DNA of 48,516 nt from Bacteroidota bacterium (GCA_023393375.1 JAEWLI010000113.1:1-48516), one strand, 5' to 3'; numbered from the stretch's first letter, positions 24,814 to 34,521 are shown. The notes: a model not told the origin generated them from the letters alone. Made by a program: numbers and translations.

Positions 24814-24833
24814 TTTCAACTCAAATGTTGAAA
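24814..24833. repeat. Inverted repeat between meaB and the transaldolase gene
   Basis: TTTCAAC (24814-24820) and GTTGAAA (24827-24833) are separated by TCAAAT, in the 145-nt space between divergent genes. A perfect 7-bp dyad here could be an operator for either gene. No regulator is implied by the sequence. Confidence 0.3.
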
Positions 24834-24917
24834 CACAATACCAAATCCATATTGCTAAAAAAGTCAAACTCTTTGGCTATTTATATGTTTTAATGGATTA
24901 ACCTAAAATTTATTGAT

Positions 24918-26156
24918 ATGAGCATTACCACCCAAACTTTATCTGAGTCTATAAAAGGTATTATTCTAAAGGATGTCAAAATTCCTCAGAAGCATCAATT
25001 TGAATCTGATCCATTTTGGCAAAGCCTGAAAGCTACCGGCACCGAACTTTGGCTCGACACTGGCGATCTGGAAGAAGCAGGTAAAATATGGACAGGTGAT
25101 ATGACAGCCCTTACGACAAACAATACCCTGCTAAACATGGAAATCCAGAAGGGTATATATGACGATTTTGTAGCTACAGCCAACAAGGTTATTGCTGAAT
25201 TGCCTTTGGAAGAGCGTGTGGTAGAATTGGCTTTTATCCTCAATGCACGACATGGACTAAAATTGGTGGAAAAATTTGGTGGCAAAGTAAGTGTGGAGTT
25301 ACATACAGCTTTGTCATTCGATCAGGAAGGAATAGTAGAATATGGCCGAAGGTTTCATGAAATAGCTCCAGATCATTTTATTGTGAAAGTGCCCTATACT
25401 GCAGAAGGTATTTTAGGGGCCAGGAAGTTGAGAAAGATTGGGATTCCGGTCAACTTTACACTTGAGTTTAGTGCCAGACAAAATGCGATAGTCACGGCTG
25501 TAGTCAAACCAAATTACTTGAACATCTTTTTAGGCAGGTTAAATGCTTTTGTGGCTGATAATAAGTTGGGTTCAGGAGAAAATGTAGGTGAAAAGGTTAC
25601 TTGGGCAAGTCAGAAAATTGTGAAGGAATTATCTTCAGGTAATGCAGTACCTACCAAACAAATTGCTGCCAGTATCAGGAGTTACAGCCAATTGAAAGAT
25701 TTGGCTGGGATAGATGTATTCACCATGCCAGTAAAAGTGGCTACCGAAGGGTATCAGAAACTTTCGGGCGAATTTGAGAATAAAAGCAACTCCGATTTTG
25801 AAGTTGAAATTTTTTCAGATATTGACCAACCATCTTTGAAGCTGGATAAGCTTTGGGAGGTAACTGATAAGGAGCGTGAGCTTGCCCTGTTGTTGGATCG
25901 TGAAACCCCAGCCACTGGAAAGGAATTGATTGAAATAGCGCATGAAATGAACTGTGCCGATATGTTTCCATGGTTATCGGAAGAAGACAAGGAACATATT
26001 GTAAACGATGGTAAAATTCCAAATTATCAACGGTGGTCACATCGGATCAAAAGCAATGAATTAGCGGTGGATACCTTGATGAACCAGGCTGGGTTGGCGT
26101 CGTTCACCCTTGACCAACAAGCCATGGATGACCGGATCAGAAGGTTGATTTCGTAG
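24918..26156 (+). CDS. Transaldolase-family protein
   Basis: The 412-residue protein has the class I aldolase/transaldolase barrel: WLDTGDLEEAGKIW near the N-terminus, TTNNTLLNMEI, and the Schiff-base lysine in HFIVKVPYT (about residue 157), then GIPVNFTLEFSARQN. It exceeds the short transaldolases by about 180 residues, with an extra C-terminal helical part (about 310-412). It resembles long Bacteroidota proteins annotated only as transaldolase family. Sugar specificity and pathway are not visible; no pentose-phosphate neighbours are present. Confidence 0.8.
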   Translation: MSITTQTLSESIKGIILKDVKIPQKHQFESDPFWQSLKATGTELWLDTGDLEEAGKIWTGDMTALTTNNTLLNMEIQKGIYDDFVATANKVIAELPLEERVVELAFILNARHGLKLVEKFGGKVSVELHTALSFDQEGIVEYGRRFHEIAPDHFIVKVPYTAEGILGARKLRKIGIPVNFTLEFSARQNAIVTAVVKPNYLNIFLGRLNAFVADNKLGSGENVGEKVTWASQKIVKELSSGNAVPTKQIAASIRSYSQLKDLAGIDVFTMPVKVATEGYQKLSGEFENKSNSDFEVEIFSDIDQPSLKLDKLWEVTDKERELALLLDRETPATGKELIEIAHEMNCADMFPWLSEEDKEHIVNDGKIPNYQRWSHRIKSNELAVDTLMNQAGLASFTLDQQAMDDRIRRLIS

Positions 26157-26521
26157 AAATTTCAGTACAAATTCGAAATACTAATAATGCTTTACCTTGA
26201 TGCATTTTTTGCGCAGGGAGTCTGAGCCTGCCTGCGCAGGGGGTATGTGCTTACCTGCGCAGAGGGTCTGAGCTTACTTGCACTGGGGGTCTGCGTAAGC
26301 TACGCAGGGGGTATGCGCAACTTAAACCGTTTCGACCACCCTAATTGCCCCAAACCTTTCCCACGTATGGGATGAGATGAAAATACAGTGGAAATTTGAG
26401 GAATATCATCTTAAAAAGTCCATTCTGTTGGGCCTTGCTACAACGAAGCTACATGATAGCTGAAAAAATACGATTATAACAATGAAATGGGTGATTAATC
26501 GGACTAATGTTAAAGATAATT
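26157..26521. other. Convergent gene-free stretch holding a 23-nt repeat array
   Basis: This 365-nt space lies between the ends of two converging genes. Its main content is the five-unit repeat at 26210-26324, markedly richer in G and C than its surroundings. The rest (26325-26521) shows no gene, RNA or clear terminator. Confidence 0.6.
26210..26324. repeat. Five tandem 23-nt repeats
   Basis: Units lie at 26210, 26233, 26256, 26279 and 26302, each exactly 23 nt. The pattern is TGCGCAGGGGGT, a variable pair, then TGxGCTTACC. The first three units are nearly identical and the last two more diverged. Inverted parts inside the array (TGCGTA-AGC-TACGCA at 26292-26306; GCTTAC with GTAAGC) could fold into hairpins. 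There are no spacers, so it is not a CRISPR array. Confidence 0.85.
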
Positions 26522-28696
26522 TTATTTGATAATCAGTAATTTTGCTGTTTTGCTGTTTTTCTTAGATACAACTGCTCTGATGAGGTAAATACCCGGAGGT
26601 AGCAGGTTCGGGTCAATTTCCATTATTTCATTTTTACGGATATACTTTGACGAAATCACCTGTCCTAAAACAGAAATTAATTGAACAGTGGCATTTTCAG
26701 TAATTTCCACAAAAACATTCGTTGTCGGATCGGCAGGATTGGGATACACTTTTATGTTGATGGATTGTGGAACAATAGCTTGTTCAGTATTGCGTAGCAA
26801 AAATACACCCCCCTGATTACTACCCACCGCCAATAACGGTGGAGAGTCTTTATATACTGGTGCTAAAGCCAATTGGCTGTTCAGTCCAAACCTTGTAACA
26901 CTCATCTCTTCGAGCAACGGATTATATAGGATTTGTGTATGAACAATAGGTTGCCCTGAATTATAATTTTCAATAACTTTCAGTACACCTGAGTTATCGA
27001 GAATCACCAATTCGTTTTTTCCATCTCGGTTTAAATCTGCCAAGAGCATTGAGGGTGATCGTTTGGTATAGTTATCCACTACACCTGCAAATTCCTGCGT
27101 AGTCCTTGTATAGGTGAGATTTCCTGTGTTTTCAAATAATTCGATCCTTCCGGTGGATTTTCCAACCAGGATATCATGATGCCCATTCTGGTTTACATCA
27201 AAAAAATAGATGTTATCTTCAGAGGTAAAAGTAAAATCAAGTTCCCGAATATCGGAAGGGTCGAATTCGTAACCGCCAGAAGTGTTTTTATTAAGTAAAT
27301 AGAAAATTGCAGATTTCCTGGATGCTTTTACTCGGGCAGGAATCACCAGATCGGGAGCCCCATCTCTGTTCAGATCAGAGAACAATGGTTTCATGTCCAC
27401 CCATTTTTGGGTTGATAAACCCAAAAAATCATCTGTAATTTTATTATACACAGGAATTGCCAGAGTACCTGTGTTTTCGTACAAGGTAATCGAGCCATAG
27501 AAAACATCGTCAATTTCAAAACCATTTGCTGCAAGGAACATATCCTGATCCCCGTCAACATCATAATCAGCAAAAAATGGTTTGGCCATCCACCCGGCAT
27601 CAATCATTTCTTCCTGTAAAAAATTATTCTTTTGATAAGTAAATGTTTTCTGTGTATCACTTCCGGTATTTTTATATAACCATAATGATTTTTTGAAATC
27701 TACCTGATTCGCCGGATCAACGGAAATATTTGGAGATACCAGTAGGTCTCTCAACTTATCATGGGTGACATCTTCATGAAACGCAGCAGGAAAAATAGGG
27801 AAATGGGCAGGATGTTCAGGGTCAGGGAAGTTCATCTCAAAGTTGTTCATTATGGCTTCGTTTGGCGTGCCCTGGTTGGGGAGAAAATATAATTTTTCGC
27901 AATCCTCCTGGCTCATGATCAGGTCTTTTACTTGGTTGCCATCCATATCGATGAGCAGCATACTTTTGCCACCGGCGTGCATCACTCTGCCACCTGCGTG
28001 GTCAACCCCACTACAACGATTGCCATTAAAAGCAAAAATATCACATTCACATTCTTCAAATCCACCCCATTCCATTGATTCCAGCGTGAAGTCGAGTCCA
28101 CATTGCCCGGTATTTTCTACAGAAAAATTCTTATGATGGCGTATATAGCCACCTGTTGCAAAATTGTAAACCAGGATATCCAGATCACCATCATTGTCGA
28201 TATCTGAAATCACGGGTATGTCGGAAATATTTACCTGAAGATTAAACTCACCTGATGAACCTGAGGTATAAATAGGATCAGCTATCAATTCCCAAGCTAA
28301 AAAATCGTCAGAAATATTTTTATAAACTTTAATTCCGAAAATGGTGTGGGTGAACAAGTCTTTTAAACCATCACAATTGTAATCTGCAAAGATGATCCAA
28401 CCGGTAATTTCAGGGGGGAACATCTGTTCATATTCTGGTGCGTATTCATATGAAGTGCCAGTATTGATATAAGTATTCAGTTTGTACGATGTGCGATCAA
28501 AAATTACAAGATCCTCTAATCCATCCAAGTTCAAATCTATTGTTCCCACCTGTGCAGAATTTAAACCTCCTGCCCAGGGTTTAGTGAGTTTTTGCCCATG
28601 AAACACCTCAATTTGACTGGTTTGTTCATAATAAAATTGCCCATAAGAATTTGTAGAAAAAAAGATTAGTACATAAAAAATGAGTATACGGAGCAT
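26522..28696 (-). CDS. FG-GAP/VCBS-repeat surface protein with T9SS sorting domain
   Basis: The 724-residue protein has a signal peptide (cut near SYGQ, residue 20) and then repeated FG-GAP/VCBS calcium loops of the DxDxDGxxDL kind: DLNLDGLEDL, DYNCDGLKDL, DIDNDGDLDI, DYDVDGDQDM, DLNRDGAPDL, DVNQNGHHDI, DLNRDGKNEL. These build an integrin-like beta-propeller. The last 75 or so residues (KVYPNPADPTTN to the end) are a T9SS type A sorting domain, so export to the surface is expected. No enzyme domain is visible. The partner or ligand is unknown. Confidence 0.87.
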   Translation of the reverse strand: MLRILIFYVLIFFSTNSYGQFYYEQTSQIEVFHGQKLTKPWAGGLNSAQVGTIDLNLDGLEDLVIFDRTSYKLNTYINTGTSYEYAPEYEQMFPPEITGWIIFADYNCDGLKDLFTHTIFGIKVYKNISDDFLAWELIADPIYTSGSSGEFNLQVNISDIPVISDIDNDGDLDILVYNFATGGYIRHHKNFSVENTGQCGLDFTLESMEWGGFEECECDIFAFNGNRCSGVDHAGGRVMHAGGKSMLLIDMDGNQVKDLIMSQEDCEKLYFLPNQGTPNEAIMNNFEMNFPDPEHPAHFPIFPAAFHEDVTHDKLRDLLVSPNISVDPANQVDFKKSLWLYKNTGSDTQKTFTYQKNNFLQEEMIDAGWMAKPFFADYDVDGDQDMFLAANGFEIDDVFYGSITLYENTGTLAIPVYNKITDDFLGLSTQKWVDMKPLFSDLNRDGAPDLVIPARVKASRKSAIFYLLNKNTSGGYEFDPSDIRELDFTFTSEDNIYFFDVNQNGHHDILVGKSTGRIELFENTGNLTYTRTTQEFAGVVDNYTKRSPSMLLADLNRDGKNELVILDNSGVLKVIENYNSGQPIVHTQILYNPLLEEMSVTRFGLNSQLALAPVYKDSPPLLAVGSNQGGVFLLRNTEQAIVPQSINIKVYPNPADPTTNVFVEITENATVQLISVLGQVISSKYIRKNEIMEIDPNLLPPGIYLIRAVVSKKNSKTAKLLIIK

Positions 28697-28939
28697 CTTA
28701 TAATAGTATAAAATTTTAAAGATAACGAAAAGATGACAGTATTGCGCATGGTTGGGTTGGAAGGGGGAATAATAAAATCATTTTTTTTTTTATCATCCGT
28801 AACTAAATAATAATATTAACCGTTTTTTAAATTAAAAAAATCTATTTATTATTGAATTCATAACAGGTATATCAATCTAAATTTCTACTAATCAAATAAT
28901 ATATATAAAACTGTTCATTTAAGAAATATCTGGGTAATC

Positions 28940-29206
28940 ATGAGTAAGAACGTAAACAGAGGAGAGTTTTACGAGGAGGAATTTGAGGCTCTCGATAGTT
29001 ATGGATTGAAAAAAGGTAAGGTGGCAAGAATTGTACATACCACCAAAAAGCAACAGAAAAAAGTGGCGAAATTTAATGACATTCCGATCAACTATGATGA
29101 CATGTCCCGCTCGGAATTAGTCAACAGGGCACAGGAATTAGGAATTTCAACTAATGCAAAAATGGGTAAAAAAGACTTGATTCAGGCATTGAAGGACCAT
29201 ATTTAA
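28940..29206 (+). CDS. Small protein with Rho-N/SAP-like nucleic-acid-binding helix pair
   Basis: The 88-residue basic protein ends with MSRSELVNRAQELGI and KMGKKDLIQALKDH, the two-helix pattern of Rho N-terminal, SAP or HeH domains, which bind nucleic acid. The N-terminal half is charged and carries a Lys-rich stretch (HTTKKQQKKVAKF). It is a single-gene unit closed by a strong terminator 26 nt after its stop. A role in chromatin or RNA binding is inferred only from the domain. Confidence 0.72.
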   Translation: MSKNVNRGEFYEEEFEALDSYGLKKGKVARIVHTTKKQQKKVAKFNDIPINYDDMSRSELVNRAQELGISTNAKMGKKDLIQALKDHI

Positions 29207-29230
29207 ATTTGGTTTAGCGATAAATATAGT

Positions 29231-29259
29231 AAGGCTGCCGTAAATGGCAGCCTTTTTTT
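29231..29259 (+). terminator. Intrinsic terminator after the Rho-N/SAP-like gene
   Basis: GGCTGCC (29233-29239) pairs with GGCAGCC (29246-29252) around GTAAAT, flanked by AA/TT pairs and followed by seven T. It is a textbook hairpin plus T-tract. Confidence 0.9.
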
Positions 29260-29326
29260 GTATCTGTTGTATAAATTTATTTTCAGTATAAATTCATTTT
29301 TTGGTGTTTGCTTACAAAATTTTTGT

Positions 29327-32300
29327 TCATCCATTCTCCACATCATCAGCATTTTTTATAAACCTGATCACATTTTCCCGCACCGCTTCACTATTGAACC
29401 AGTATTCCCTGCTGAAAAATTGTTTATAAGGCCAATTTCTACGGGCAAGCTGAAATGGTTTGTACACATGTGAATCTTTAATGGAAATGCTGTCATGGTA
29501 AATGGTATCATCCATTAGCATCGCACCAATATATTTTTCACCGTTTGATACAGACAAATCTGCAAAAGTTAAATCTTCATTGAACTTGATTGCTTCTGGC
29601 AGATCATCAAACATGTTTTTAATCTTGTTTTTCAAATACCATGCAGATTGATGTCCCTTATCCGGTTTTGTCATAGGTTGATATTTCCCTTCAGAAACAT
29701 CATAAGCATATTGTAAATAAGCTTTTAATAGTCGTGGTCCTTCATTTTTTGCACCTTCAGTTTTTAACTGATGAGGCAATAAACTACTGATGATATAAAT
29801 TTTCTCTTTGGCACGGGTAACCGCCACATTTAATCTGTTTTCACCTTTTTCCTGATTAAGGCTACCAAACTGCATGACCAGCTTCCCTTTTTTATCAGGG
29901 GCATAACCAGTTGAAAAAACGATGATGTCTTTTTCATCGCCCTGCACATTTTCGATATTCTTTATAATGAGGGTGGGAGGGATTTGGATTTTGGAGTTTG
30001 ACGCAGCTTCGTCCAGCAAATCAGCAATATAATTTTGTTGTTTATAATTAAAAGTAATTACACCAATCGATTTTTCAGGATGCTCCTTGATCAGTTTGGT
30101 GATAAGAGCTATCGTCTGGACAGCCTCTTCATGGTTCATATTGTTTTCCCATATACCATCCACTTTTATATAATTGATGGCTGGTTGTTTCCTGTTCATG
30201 ATTGCCATTTCAGGAAGCAGGGTTAATGTGCCATCATAAAAATGAAAATTGGAAAAATCAATGAGGTCGGGTGATTGGCTACGATAGTGACCTTTCAGCA
30301 TCGTTTGCATTAAATGTTGGCTTGCCAGATCAAGTAAGGAGTCAATCTCCAACATCGGATCATCATCAGTTTGCTCTTCCCACCGTACTTTGTAGAGGTC
30401 ATATGGGCTCAACTGTTTATCATCTCCTGCCACTACCACCTGTTTGCCTCTGTACATAGCCGGGATGCCCCGCTCCACAAAACATTGGGATGCTTCATCA
30501 AAGATCACCAGGTCAAATACCTGTTCCATTGGAAATATAGCCGAAACAGCTTCCGGAGAGGCCATCCAGCAGGGTAACAAATGAAACAACTCCTGATAAA
30601 AGTTAGAAAACAGCTTCCGGAGAGGCCAGATTTTCTTTTTCTTACTCACCTGATATTTTAAATCCCGATAGGTCACCTGATTGTTCAACCGGTTGAATTC
30701 CAGATTTTCAAACGTTCTTTCACGTGTGCGCAACAACACAATGTCCCCGCTTATTTTCATCTTTTCTTTTACACAATCCTGCAATTCCGACAGTATCTTT
30801 TCGAACCGCATGGAGGACACGCCACGCAAAACCGGATATTTTGTTTCTATATGTTCAATCCACGCCAAACGAATGCTGTTTTGGAACAATCGAGCAATGG
30901 CATCTTCCGAAAGTTCTTCAGTTTCATCCAAGAGTTTATTTAGGATAATTTGTTCATGTGAAGCCAGTTTTTCACCCAAAGAATCGAATTCGCAAATGTC
31001 TTCAAAATCAGCCTGAATAGTTTTTAATAGTTTTTGACCATAATTAGGATCTTCTAGTATATAATGAATTTGTCGTGGGGTAAGATATCTTAACCAAGTT
31101 TCTGTTTCTGCTGGGATAACCTTCAGAAAAAACAGTAGTGACTCGATTTTTTGCCGTAATTCATCGTAGTTTAAATGCTGGACATTAAAATATTCCTTAA
31201 AATTTCGCATTGAACTGAAAATCAGTTTCGACAATACGGCTTTTTTCTGGTTAGAAAACCAGGTTTCCAGATTTTCCCGGTTAAAATCTGCAGGAACATC
31301 TTTTAATGATTTATACCTGCGCAGCTTGGTGAGATTATGTTCAAGGTTCAGGCGATTATCTATTTTTTCTACTAATACCCTTAGGTCTTTTTTGGTGGAT
31401 GACAACTTGTTTGCTGCAAGCACTTGTGAAACCAGGCTTTTTTCTTTTGAGAACAGGTGCCACTTGATGAATTTAATAATTCCTTTTCCGGCATCTATTC
31501 GCCGTTGCAAAGCCTCCTGAAATACACCAAGATCTTTGCTTTCGATCGTGGTTTCCGGTCCTGCACCTTTGAAGCACTCCATTACTACTTTCTCCATCGT
31601 GCCCACCCATAGATAATCTGTTTCATTATCTTTAAAAGTGATCATATGACGGAAATAATCAAATACCTCGTCGTTCAGTAAATGCCTGAGTAATTCTTTT
31701 ATTTTTTCTTCTTTAGCTAAAATTGCTTCACCCTCTGTCAGGGTAATAGGAGAATTGACAAGTTCCTGCGACTTCACTGAGATCTGTTGCTGAAATTCGG
31801 GAATAAAATTTATTATTCGTTTGATTTCGTTCAGATCGTTAATGGCATAATTTTTAAAATTAACCCTGTTTTTCCAGGGATGGTCTTCCTTATTGAACCG
31901 GATCGCGTAAGCCACAAAGATTTTTAAAGTAGACATAAATTCATCCACTTTATCAAAATCGAAAAATTTATACTCCTGCTTCAGATTGATTTGTGGTTGG
32001 TATAAATCACTCGTCAGATATAGCTCCTTTACCGACATTTTGCATTCACTATCATCGAAGAGAGCAAATTTTAATTCCTCCAGTTCTTCAGCTATTTGGT
32101 CGATACGATGGCTTACCTGTAGAAATTTTCGTTCTAATTGAATAGCATCCAGGCTGTTGTTTTTTATTTTATAATCCATCAGGTTATCAATCTGTCGCAC
32201 AATCTGATCATATATCTTTTTACGATCATTTTTAAAATCATGCACCAGACCTACAAAATCAGATAGATCCTTTTCAGCCAAACGGTTATATACTACATCA

Positions 32301-33367
32301 AGGGCTACTTTTTTCTGGCTTACCAGCAAAACCCTTTTACCACGGGCAATAAAATCTGCAATCAGGTTACAGATTAACTGAGATTTGCCAGACCCCGGAG
32401 GGCCTTGTACTACAATAGAATTGCCCCGTTTTACAGCTTTTACCGCACTTTCCTGGTAAGCATCAATTTGAAAAGGAGTGAATATCTGGTCTTCTTTTAT
32501 CTTCTTAAGCACATCAAAATATCCCACCATATCCTTTTTTTGAATCGCTTGGTCTTCGATAGTGCGGCTTAAGAAAAATTCTTCAATATCATCAATTCTG
32601 CTGTTTTCTATCAGATGACGGTAATCGGGCACCAGGTAAGATCCAGCTTGAGGAAAAATCCCCATTACAGCTTCAGGATATAATTTCAACTCACCATCCT
32701 TGTGTATATCATCAAATTCCGGTTTGGTGAAATTTTGAAATGGTATCAATGTGTCAAGAAAATTCTCCTGGTTGAAATTAATTTCTACAGGACTGTCTTT
32801 GAAAAGCTGATAAAGATGTGTTCTGAAAACCCGGCTATCTTTTTCATAGTCATCAAATACATGCTCAATCAAACTTTCATCCAGGTCGATCTGGTTAAAG
32901 TAGGCATAAGCCAACAAAAAAGATTTATTTAGAGAAATATTCACATCCTCCCGGAGCTTCAAAAACCATTCATTATTGGTCAGTTCGAGATAAACAGGAA
33001 AGAAAATTAATGGACACCTGATTGGCGATCCGTCAATTAATTTACCTCTGACAAAAGGCCATCCCACATACAAATCCTGTGAGCCCCTTTCCTCAAATAT
33101 AAACTTGTCTGTACGGTCCAGACGTTTTAAATGTCTGGAATTGATGTTGGTTTTTTCATCCCTACTATCCAGGGTTTTTCCTAAAGAGATCTTCGTTTTT
33201 TTTGCAATCAGCTGTTGGATGAGGTCAAAAGAGGGTTGATTGTTGATGAAATCAAACTCGTGCAGGTCGATGAAATGATCTGCGATTAGCCTCATTAGCA
33301 GTAGCGACCGGTTGCTACCTGACAAATTGGTTAGCCTCCTTAAGTATGACTGAAGAATCTGGTGCAT
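29327..33367 (-). CDS. Large SF1 (Upf1/Dna2-like) helicase with split motor
   Basis: The 1346-residue protein has an N-terminal domain like that of DUF4011-type helicases (about 1-290). Motor part one carries Walker A GPPGSGKS (322-329). A long helical insertion follows (about 380-900). Motor part two has IFDEASQC (about 955-962), AGDDKQLSP, HYRSQSPDLIDF, NVQGDEKDII and NVAVTRAKEKI. The C-terminal 120 residues are not recognised. All main SF1B motifs are intact, so ATP-driven unwinding or translocation is expected. The gene stands 60 nt after an HhH gene on the same strand. Relatives occur both as housekeeping and as defence proteins; no defence neighbours are present. Confidence 0.83.
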   Translation of the reverse strand: MHQILQSYLRRLTNLSGSNRSLLLMRLIADHFIDLHEFDFINNQPSFDLIQQLIAKKTKISLGKTLDSRDEKTNINSRHLKRLDRTDKFIFEERGSQDLYVGWPFVRGKLIDGSPIRCPLIFFPVYLELTNNEWFLKLREDVNISLNKSFLLAYAYFNQIDLDESLIEHVFDDYEKDSRVFRTHLYQLFKDSPVEINFNQENFLDTLIPFQNFTKPEFDDIHKDGELKLYPEAVMGIFPQAGSYLVPDYRHLIENSRIDDIEEFFLSRTIEDQAIQKKDMVGYFDVLKKIKEDQIFTPFQIDAYQESAVKAVKRGNSIVVQGPPGSGKSQLICNLIADFIARGKRVLLVSQKKVALDVVYNRLAEKDLSDFVGLVHDFKNDRKKIYDQIVRQIDNLMDYKIKNNSLDAIQLERKFLQVSHRIDQIAEELEELKFALFDDSECKMSVKELYLTSDLYQPQINLKQEYKFFDFDKVDEFMSTLKIFVAYAIRFNKEDHPWKNRVNFKNYAINDLNEIKRIINFIPEFQQQISVKSQELVNSPITLTEGEAILAKEEKIKELLRHLLNDEVFDYFRHMITFKDNETDYLWVGTMEKVVMECFKGAGPETTIESKDLGVFQEALQRRIDAGKGIIKFIKWHLFSKEKSLVSQVLAANKLSSTKKDLRVLVEKIDNRLNLEHNLTKLRRYKSLKDVPADFNRENLETWFSNQKKAVLSKLIFSSMRNFKEYFNVQHLNYDELRQKIESLLFFLKVIPAETETWLRYLTPRQIHYILEDPNYGQKLLKTIQADFEDICEFDSLGEKLASHEQIILNKLLDETEELSEDAIARLFQNSIRLAWIEHIETKYPVLRGVSSMRFEKILSELQDCVKEKMKISGDIVLLRTRERTFENLEFNRLNNQVTYRDLKYQVSKKKKIWPLRKLFSNFYQELFHLLPCWMASPEAVSAIFPMEQVFDLVIFDEASQCFVERGIPAMYRGKQVVVAGDDKQLSPYDLYKVRWEEQTDDDPMLEIDSLLDLASQHLMQTMLKGHYRSQSPDLIDFSNFHFYDGTLTLLPEMAIMNRKQPAINYIKVDGIWENNMNHEEAVQTIALITKLIKEHPEKSIGVITFNYKQQNYIADLLDEAASNSKIQIPPTLIIKNIENVQGDEKDIIVFSTGYAPDKKGKLVMQFGSLNQEKGENRLNVAVTRAKEKIYIISSLLPHQLKTEGAKNEGPRLLKAYLQYAYDVSEGKYQPMTKPDKGHQSAWYLKNKIKNMFDDLPEAIKFNEDLTFADLSVSNGEKYIGAMLMDDTIYHDSISIKDSHVYKPFQLARRNWPYKQFFSREYWFNSEAVRENVIRFIKNADDVENG
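30544..30628. repeat. Exact 21-nt direct repeat inside the helicase gene
   Basis: The same 21 bases (containing CAGCTTCCGGAGAGGCC) occur at 30544-30564 and 30608-30628, 64 nt apart. On the coding strand one copy is read as ASPEAVS and the other, in a different frame, as WPLRKLF. Both peptides fit their places in the protein. Confidence 0.8.
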
Positions 33368-33427
33368 GAATAATAAGGTTAATTAAGAACAAAGGAAGAA
33401 AGATAACCCATCTTTTCCATATTCCTT

Positions 33428-34348
33428 TTATAATGTGACATAAGGCTGTAACTTATTAAATAACGAATCAGCCATTATGCTCGCATCTCTTAAGGCGTCA
33501 GTACTTTTAAATGACCCGTTTTTATCCCTGAACTCAATCAATTTTTTTGCAAGTTCCGGGTCGATATATGGGTGCTTCAGCAGTTCTGAGCGATTAGCAA
33601 AATTAATATTTATTTGGGTAGGTTTATAATCCTGATTGATATAAGCTGACTCTTGTAATATTTTGACCGTTTCATCCGGTAACCCATAAATTTCTTCCAG
33701 TTGTTGTATAGAAGTAAATCCGCCCAATAATTCCCGGAATTTGATTATTCTGGTGGCAAGTATTTTACCTATGCCTTTTATAGCCACAAGATCTGAGGTA
33801 TCCGCTTGATTGATATCAAGTAACACTACTGGGTTGGCTGAACCACTTTTAAATTCTACCGGCTTTTTAGTTGCTTCTTTTTCATTGTAAGGTTTTTTAT
33901 CAGGCAAGCGGTCAGGGAGGTCGATATAAGATTCTAATTGATCATATTCTGCTTCAGAAAATCCATAAATTTTCAGTAAATCCTTTTTTATCCTGAAATT
34001 CCCTCCTGCTTCCCGGTATTTAATTAGCCGGAGAGCCACAGATTCTTGTAAACCTAACCTTACCAAATCAGATTTGCTGATATCATTGGGATTAAATCGG
34101 AAAAGCTCAGGTGGAATTTCTAATGCATTGACAGAGGTTGGATTTGCGAATTCAATTAACCCTGTAATGCTATCCAACACTTTTTGATCATTGGTACTCA
34201 GATAGTTTTTGCCGGGAAGTAGATCATCTATCATGAAAGGAACCATTACTAGCACCAGCATAATCCCGAATAAAATGATTGTTCCATTGGTTTCTGTTTT
34301 GGTAAACCCAAAAGTATTGCGAATCCAGGCTTGTAATTTTCGACTCAT
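33428..34348 (-). CDS. Membrane-anchored helix-hairpin-helix (ComEA-like) protein
   Basis: The 306-residue protein has one N-terminal membrane helix (about 23-41) and then three helix-hairpin-helix repeats: FNPNDISKSDLVRLGL (about 85-145), LDINQADTSDLVAIKGIGKILATRI (about 178-235) and INFANRSELLKHPYIDPELAKKL (about 245-300). The middle repeat keeps the best IKGIGxxLA turn. ComEA-type proteins bind DNA during uptake, but such HhH proteins are common in Bacteroidota and often of unknown role. Orientation and spacing suggest cotranscription with the helicase gene. Confidence 0.75.
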   Translation of the reverse strand: MSRKLQAWIRNTFGFTKTETNGTIILFGIMLVLVMVPFMIDDLLPGKNYLSTNDQKVLDSITGLIEFANPTSVNALEIPPELFRFNPNDISKSDLVRLGLQESVALRLIKYREAGGNFRIKKDLLKIYGFSEAEYDQLESYIDLPDRLPDKKPYNEKEATKKPVEFKSGSANPVVLLDINQADTSDLVAIKGIGKILATRIIKFRELLGGFTSIQQLEEIYGLPDETVKILQESAYINQDYKPTQININFANRSELLKHPYIDPELAKKLIEFRDKNGSFKSTDALRDASIMADSLFNKLQPYVTL

Positions 34349-34460
34349 AGAACAGGATTAAATACGATTGTAAATAAAATCATTTTTTTTATTGAACCGA
34401 CTGAAACTCGTATTTTTTTTAAATCGTTTCAATATAATTAGTAAAAATATTATTTTCAGT

Positions 34461-34468
34461 TAAATTTG
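34461..34468 (+). promoter_or_regulatory. -7 box of hemA
   Basis: TAAATTTG at 34461-34468 fits TAnnTTTG. A TTAG lies 19 nt upstream in place of TTTG. The start codon is 53 nt downstream. Confidence 0.4.
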
Positions 34469-34521
34469 CACTATTGAGTAGGATGTTTCGTACCTACAAG
34501 TAATACGCCTTTTAGAAAATT

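Noticed and set aside
26210..26324. CRISPR-like array
   Set aside because: The 23-nt units are directly adjacent with no unique spacers, and no cas genes are present.
29327..33367. Phage-defence system around the large helicase
   Set aside because: Neighbours are an HhH protein and a small Rho-N/SAP-like protein; no nuclease, methylase, integrase or other defence gene is nearby.
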